A stretch of DNA of 10,543 nt from Flavobacteriales bacterium (GTDB lineage: Bacteria > Bacteroidota > Bacteroidia > Flavobacteriales > JADGDT01). The notes under the pieces were generated by a model, which ran no database searches, was not told where the DNA came from, and was given only the letters and a program-made list of their open reading frames with translations. Below are positions 7,288 to 10,543 of the stretch, in pieces. Numbering within the stretch: position 1 is the first letter of the stretch; each line of letters begins with the position of its first letter. The position numbers and the translations under genes are program-made. The stretch covers positions 1-10,543 of the forward strand of contig JAGLEB010000093.1 of NCBI GenBank assembly GCA_023145275.1. Direction: 5' to 3'.

Positions 7288-7635
7288 ATGACAAAATCAG
7301 AACAGAAGTATAATGAGTTGATGAAAGGAATGAGAGATTTAGGAGCTCAAATACCTGAGACATTAACAAGCTTTAACGGAATACATAAGGCAATAGCTAA
7401 GGATGAAACCTTAACTCATCAAACTAAAGAATTGATTGCATTAGGTATATCAATAGCTATAAGGTGTGAAGGTTGTATAATTTCGCACACTAAAGAAGCA
7501 CTATCAAAAGGAGCTACGAAAGAAGAAATAGCTGAAACTATTGGAGTAAGTGTGATGATGGGAGGAGCACCTTCTATTGTTTATGGCACAAAAGCAATGG
7601 TGGCAATGAAGGAGTTTTTAGAAGAAGGAAAATAA
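7288..7635 (+). CDS. AhpD-like carboxymuconolactone decarboxylase family protein
   Basis: Small cytoplasmic protein of 115 residues, all helical in appearance, of the carboxymuconolactone decarboxylase/AhpD superfamily. The redox site is E48 in KELIALG followed by C60-E-G-C63-x3-H67, the arrangement by which AhpD-type proteins use a CxxC pair, a histidine and a glutamate to handle thiols and reduce peroxides. Because the CxxC is present, thiol-disulfide or peroxidase chemistry is likelier than decarboxylation. Neither ahpC nor a lipoamide enzyme lies nearby, so the partner is unknown. GMRDLGAQIPE near the N-terminus and the GVSVMMGGAPSIVYG helix are typical. It is a single gene with a strong promoter 24 bases upstream and a terminator shared with rel. 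Start at 7288 is supported by promoter distance and full family length. Family assignment strong, physiological role uncertain. Confidence 0.9.
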   Translation: MTKSEQKYNELMKGMRDLGAQIPETLTSFNGIHKAIAKDETLTHQTKELIALGISIAIRCEGCIISHTKEALSKGATKEEIAETIGVSVMMGGAPSIVYGTKAMVAMKEFLEEGK

Positions 7636-7639
7636 TTTA

Positions 7640-7675
7640 AAAAAAAGTCGAAATTTTTAAATTTCGACTTTTTTT
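7640..7675. terminator. Bidirectional terminator shared by the AhpD-like gene and rel
   Basis: A nearly continuous 17-bp inverted repeat: A7 then GTCGAAATTT (7640-7656), a 2-base centre, and AAATTTCGAC then T7 (7659-7675). In RNA the tip would open to a larger loop. It has a U-tract in both directions and starts 4 bases past the AhpD-like stop. On the other side it overlaps the rel stop codon (7674-7676) by two bases. Confidence 0.85.
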
Positions 7676-9884
7676 AGTTTTTGTATATTCTTGTTACTTT
7701 TGAAATTCCTTGTATTGCTTTTATTTTTAATATAATTGATTTAAGCTGAGTTTGATTGTGAACAGTTAAGGTTATCTTACCTTCAAATAACCCAGCATCA
7801 CTAGCTATATTTAAACTTTTCATATTTATATTTAGGTTGTTAGAAATAAGTTTAGTCACCTGATTGATGATTCCAATATTGTCTATTCCTTTTATAAACA
7901 AAATTGCAATAAAATCTTCATCATTAGAATCTATCCATTTTGCCTTCATTATTCTATAAGCGTAGTTTGCCTGCATTGAAACAGCATTAGGACAATCTTC
8001 CTTATGAACTTTTATACCTTCGTTAATAGTAATAAAACCAAAAACTTTGTCTCCAGGAATAGGGCTACAACATTTAGATAAAGTATAGTCAAGATGTTCG
8101 TGATTTAAGCCAAAAACAAGTTGGTCGTAATTTTTTGCATCATCTTTTGCTACCTTCTTTGGCGAAGATGGCTTTCTCGCAATTGTTCTTTTAAAGAAAC
8201 TTACAATACCGCCACCTTTTTGGCTTGCAAAGTCTTTTATCAATTTACTATCAATTGCTCCAATAGCTACTTTGTAAAATAAGTCTTGACTAGTTTTTAT
8301 ATTAAAGAATGCAACCATATGATTAATGGTCTCTTCATCAAAATTTAGTTTTAAATGGCGTAGTTTTCTTGCTAAAATTTCTTTTCCTTCGTCAGCAACT
8401 AGCTTCCTTTCTTCTTTTAGTGCCGTTTTTATTTTTGATTTAGCACGAACGGTAATAACAAATTCTAACCAATCTGATTTAGGTTTTTGGTTTTTAGAAG
8501 TTATTATCTCTACTTGATCACCACTAATTAGTTTGTAATTTAAAGGTACTAATTTTCCATTTACCTTTGCTCCGAGACAATTTGCTCCAACTTGTGTGTG
8601 GATGCTAAAAGCAAAGTCTAAAGTTGAAGCACCTTTTGGTAAAGATTTTAAATCTCCATTAGGTGTAAATACATAGATTTCTTTCGAAAGCAAGTTTAGT
8701 TTGAAATTGTCAACAAAATCAACAGCATTAAGGTCAGGGTTTTCTAGAGTATCCTTTATTTGATTTAGCCAGTGATCGAGAGCATTTTCCTCGCTTTCTC
8801 CATGTTTATATTTATAATGAGCAGCATATCCTCTTTCTGCTACCTCATTCATTCTTTCCGAACGGATTTGTACCTCAACCCACTTTCCTCCTGGCCCCAT
8901 TACAGTGGTATGTAGAGCTTCATATCCTGTTGTTTTTGGAGACGAAAGCCAATCTCTAAGTCTACTTGGGTTTGGTTGAAAGTGGTCAGTGATTACCGAG
9001 TAAATTTTCCAGGCATTAAATTTTTCTTCTTTAATTTCAGAATCGTATACTATTCTTACTGCAAACCTGTCATAAACTTCGTCGAAACTAACAGATTGGT
9101 TAATCATCTTTTTTCTAATAGAGTAGATAGATTTAGATCGACTTTTTATTGTATAAGTTAATCCGTGTGCATTAAGAGATTCTTCTATAAGGTTTGAGAA
9201 GTTATCGATATATTCATCTTGTTTCTCTTTAGAGTCCTCAAGGTTTTTTACAATTTCATTATAGTCCTCGGGCTCAGTGTACTTCAATCCAAGGTCTTCA
9301 AGCTCAGTTTTTATATTAAATAGACCTAATCTGTGTGCTAGTGGTGCATATATGAAAAGTGTTTCTGATGATATTTTTAGTTGTTTGTGACGAGGCATAG
9401 CGTCCATCGTCTGCATATTGTGTAATCTATCGGCCAATTTTATTAATATAACCCTAACATCATCAGATAATGTTAACAGCATCTTTCTAAAATTCTCTGC
9501 TTGTAGAGAAATATTCTGATCTTGAATTCCAGATATTTTTGTTAATCCATCGATTATTGTAGCAATGGTTTTTCCAAAAATCCTTTCCATATCATCTATA
9601 GTATAGTCAGTGTCTTCTACCACATCATGCAAAAATGCCGATGCAATAGCTACTGCACCTAATCCAATTTCGCTTGCAACAATATGAGCCACAGCTATTG
9701 GGTGGTATATATATGGTTCTCCAGTTTTTCTTCTTTGATCTTTATGAGCATCTATAGCAAGGTCTAAAGCTTTTCTGATTAGAACCTTATCATCATCAGT
9801 TAAACTTTGATATGATGTTCTTAATATAGCCTTATACCTTTTACTTATCTCTCTGCTTTCTTCTTCTAAGTTGTACTCAATCAT
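7674..9884 (-). CDS. rel: Bifunctional (p)ppGpp synthetase/hydrolase (RelA/SpoT homologue)
   Basis: Long stringent-response enzyme of 736 residues, complete. It makes (p)ppGpp from ATP and GTP/GDP and degrades it, setting growth rate under amino acid or other starvation. Domains in order: HD hydrolase (about 40-190) with H61, H86-D87, E90-D91 and ADRLHN (151-156), all intact; synthetase (about 240-360) with D272 (YDRFAVRI), GYEALHT (320-326) and E337 (VEVQIR). RLRD (308-311) corresponds to the RxKD motif of bifunctional enzymes and not to the ExDD of RelA-only forms. Then come TGS (402-463), a helical region, a zinc-finger-like segment (C605, C606, H627, C631) and a C-terminal ACT domain (about 657-733). 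Both activities should be functional. It is monocistronic, with the ATG at 9882-9884 and a palindrome about 58-73 bases upstream. No paralogue is visible in the window. Confidence 0.96.
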   Translation of the reverse strand: MIEYNLEEESREISKRYKAILRTSYQSLTDDDKVLIRKALDLAIDAHKDQRRKTGEPYIYHPIAVAHIVASEIGLGAVAIASAFLHDVVEDTDYTIDDMERIFGKTIATIIDGLTKISGIQDQNISLQAENFRKMLLTLSDDVRVILIKLADRLHNMQTMDAMPRHKQLKISSETLFIYAPLAHRLGLFNIKTELEDLGLKYTEPEDYNEIVKNLEDSKEKQDEYIDNFSNLIEESLNAHGLTYTIKSRSKSIYSIRKKMINQSVSFDEVYDRFAVRIVYDSEIKEEKFNAWKIYSVITDHFQPNPSRLRDWLSSPKTTGYEALHTTVMGPGGKWVEVQIRSERMNEVAERGYAAHYKYKHGESEENALDHWLNQIKDTLENPDLNAVDFVDNFKLNLLSKEIYVFTPNGDLKSLPKGASTLDFAFSIHTQVGANCLGAKVNGKLVPLNYKLISGDQVEIITSKNQKPKSDWLEFVITVRAKSKIKTALKEERKLVADEGKEILARKLRHLKLNFDEETINHMVAFFNIKTSQDLFYKVAIGAIDSKLIKDFASQKGGGIVSFFKRTIARKPSSPKKVAKDDAKNYDQLVFGLNHEHLDYTLSKCCSPIPGDKVFGFITINEGIKVHKEDCPNAVSMQANYAYRIMKAKWIDSNDEDFIAILFIKGIDNIGIINQVTKLISNNLNINMKSLNIASDAGLFEGKITLTVHNQTQLKSIILKIKAIQGISKVTRIYKN

Positions 9885-9941
9885 AAGAATAAAAATATGA
9901 AAATATCGTCTATTAATTGAAGCTTTTTTGAAAAATAATTA

Positions 9942-9957
9942 ACAGATAATTATCTGT
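9942..9957. promoter_or_regulatory. Perfect 16-bp palindrome upstream of rel, possible operator
   Basis: ACAGATAATTATCTGT is its own reverse complement. It ends 58 bases from the rel start. The 9-base string AATTATCTG within it (9948-9956) recurs at 9981-9989, 33 bases away, close to three helical turns. A dimeric repressor or activator site for rel is a reasonable inference; the regulator is unknown. Confidence 0.38.
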
Positions 9958-10088
9958 AGATGATTTAAAATTATTGCTAGAATTATCTGGGTGTAAAATA
10001 CAAGGGGTTTCATGCTGTAATGGCGACCTTAAAATTTTTTTCAGAAATTCCAAGCTGCCTAAATTAGCAAGGTATGTGAATGATAAAC

Positions 10089-10112
10089 CTCCGAGTGTTG
10101 TAAAGCTCGGAG
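10089..10112. other. GC-rich hairpin in the rel upstream gap
   Basis: CTCCGAG (10089-10095) and CTCGGAG (10106-10112) form a perfect 7-bp stem with a 10-base loop. It is the most GC-rich element of this AT-rich gap. It is followed by TGTTATATTTATAA on the plus strand, a poor U-tract. No gene on either strand clearly needs a terminator here. Confidence 0.4.
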
Positions 10113-10173
10113 TGTTATATTTATAAATGCTCCAAGGATCTATTCACTCATTACATTTTAATCGAATAGATAT

Positions 10174-10200
10174 AAAAAAGAACGCCTATGTGGCGTTCTT
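10174..10200 (-). terminator. Rho-independent terminator of the T9SS protein gene
   Basis: Perfect 9-bp stem (AAGAACGCC 10178-10186, GGCGTTCTT 10192-10200) with a 5-base loop. On the minus strand it is followed by a run of six T opposite 10174-10179 (overlapping the stem end). It starts about 32 bases past the stop of the T9SS gene, as expected for a strong intrinsic terminator. Confidence 0.85.
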
Positions 10201-10232
10201 CTAATTTTTTATTTAATTATAAGTTCTAAATT

Positions 10233-10543
10233 TTAGTTAACAACTAATTTTCTAACACTCCGTTTTGTATCAACATCAATAACTTCTACAAAGAAAATAC
10301 CTGATATTAAATCTAAATTCAATTTGTTTTTTCCTTTTACAAGCTTAATGTTCTGTTTGACAACTTTACCAGCATGATTGTAAATATTTGCAATAGCATC
10401 ATTATTTACTTCTAAAGTTATGTGTTCTGTTGCAGATACAGGGTTCGGATATATTTTAGCAACAGCTAAAGTGTTTTCATTATCTGCCGACAATGCTTCT
10501 TCGTACTGTGCTGTAACTGTTAAATCGGCAATAACATTACCAA
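10233..10543 (-). CDS. C-terminal end of a T9SS-secreted protein (partial, runs off the window)
   Basis: The frame is open without a stop to the right edge, so only the last 103 residues or so are seen and the true start is outside. The final 80 or so residues form a type A sorting domain of the type IX secretion system. It opens with KIYPNPVS, continues with beta strands (ITLEV, ANIYNHAGKVV), a conserved G-N-L turn, GIFFVEV, and ends in RKLVVN. Such domains carry proteins through the outer membrane via the Por/Gld translocon and are removed during surface attachment or release. The residues just before, including GNVIADLTVTAQYEE, look like the end of a beta-sandwich or repeat module, so the missing part may be an adhesin or enzyme. 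Its cargo function cannot be told. The gene has a good terminator at 10174-10200. Confidence 0.9.
   Translation of the reverse strand, partial: GNVIADLTVTAQYEEALSADNENTLAVAKIYPNPVSATEHITLEVNNDAIANIYNHAGKVVKQNIKLVKGKNKLNLDLISGIFFVEVIDVDTKRSVRKLVVN

Larger units (their letters stand above)
9885..10232. other. 348-base gap upstream of rel, rich in inverted repeats
   Basis: No coding sequence is recognised. Reading away from rel it holds the palindrome at 9942-9957, a second copy of its half-site at 9981-9989, a GC-rich hairpin at 10089-10112, an 8-bp inverted repeat (ATCTATTC 10138-10145, GAATAGAT 10164-10171) and the terminator at 10178-10200. A rel promoter is expected here. The best -7 candidate is TAATTTTA on the minus strand (9966-9973), but its nearest upstream TTG is 27 bases away, which is too far. 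Confidence 0.5.

Noticed and set aside
8326..8517. 63-codon plus-strand frame inside rel
   Set aside because: Antisense shadow of the rel region just after its TGS domain; low-complexity Ser/Phe composition and no start signals.
8976..9161. 61-codon plus-strand frame inside rel
   Set aside because: Antisense shadow of the rel synthetase domain, which is strongly conserved in the other direction.
10491..10493. TTG start giving an 86-residue stand-alone protein
   Set aside because: The frame continues upstream without a stop to the window edge, and a sorting domain needs an N-terminal export signal and cargo; this is an internal Leu codon of a longer gene.
1..10543. A coordinated novel gene system, mobile element or defence island
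   Set aside because: Genes lie on both strands with separate promoters and terminators, most belong to common chromosomal families, and no integrase, transposase, toxin-antitoxin pair, CRISPR array or flanking repeats were found.

Overview
The window looks like chromosomal DNA from a member of the Bacteroidota. It is strongly AT-rich and most starts lack a Shine-Dalgarno sequence. Three upstream regions carry promoters of the Bacteroidota type (TTG, a spacer of about 20, then TAnnTTTG or a one-base variant). The right edge encodes a type IX secretion C-terminal sorting domain, and the Rel protein carries an RLRD version of the bifunctional-enzyme motif. Nothing fixes the genus.

Layout, left to right. 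Bases 1-521 hold no convincing intact gene: a strong hairpin terminator at 105-131 and a possible decayed small exported gene at 219-426. On the minus strand follow an AcpH-type acyl carrier protein phosphodiesterase (522-1103) and, upstream of it, a lysine 2,3-aminomutase-like radical SAM enzyme (1180-2565), separated by a long hairpin. A divergent promoter region (2566-2817) leads rightward to an exported M1-family zinc metallopeptidase (2818-5133). A 551-base gap with several hairpins precedes a lipoprotein of unknown function (5685-7151). Next is a small AhpD/carboxymuconolactone decarboxylase-type protein (7288-7635). It converges on a full-length bifunctional (p)ppGpp synthetase/hydrolase (7674-9884, minus), and the two share one hairpin terminator. 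After a 348-base gap rich in inverted repeats, the 3' end of a secreted T9SS protein (10233-10543, minus) runs off the right edge.

The genes do not form an operon or an obvious system. Most appear to be single transcription units with their own promoters and terminators: stringent response (Rel), ACP cofactor turnover (AcpH), thiol or peroxide chemistry (AhpD-like), envelope proteolysis (M1) and cell-surface or secreted proteins (lipoprotein, T9SS protein). I found no CRISPR array, insertion sequence, tRNA, rRNA, phage gene or defence cassette.

The most worthwhile leads are two. The aminomutase-like enzyme keeps the catalytic core but seems to have lost the lysine-recognition aspartates and the zinc cysteines of true lysine 2,3-aminomutase. 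The cysteine-bounded modular lipoprotein ends in a recognisable but unnamed Bacteroidota module. The palindrome upstream of rel is a lesser regulatory lead.
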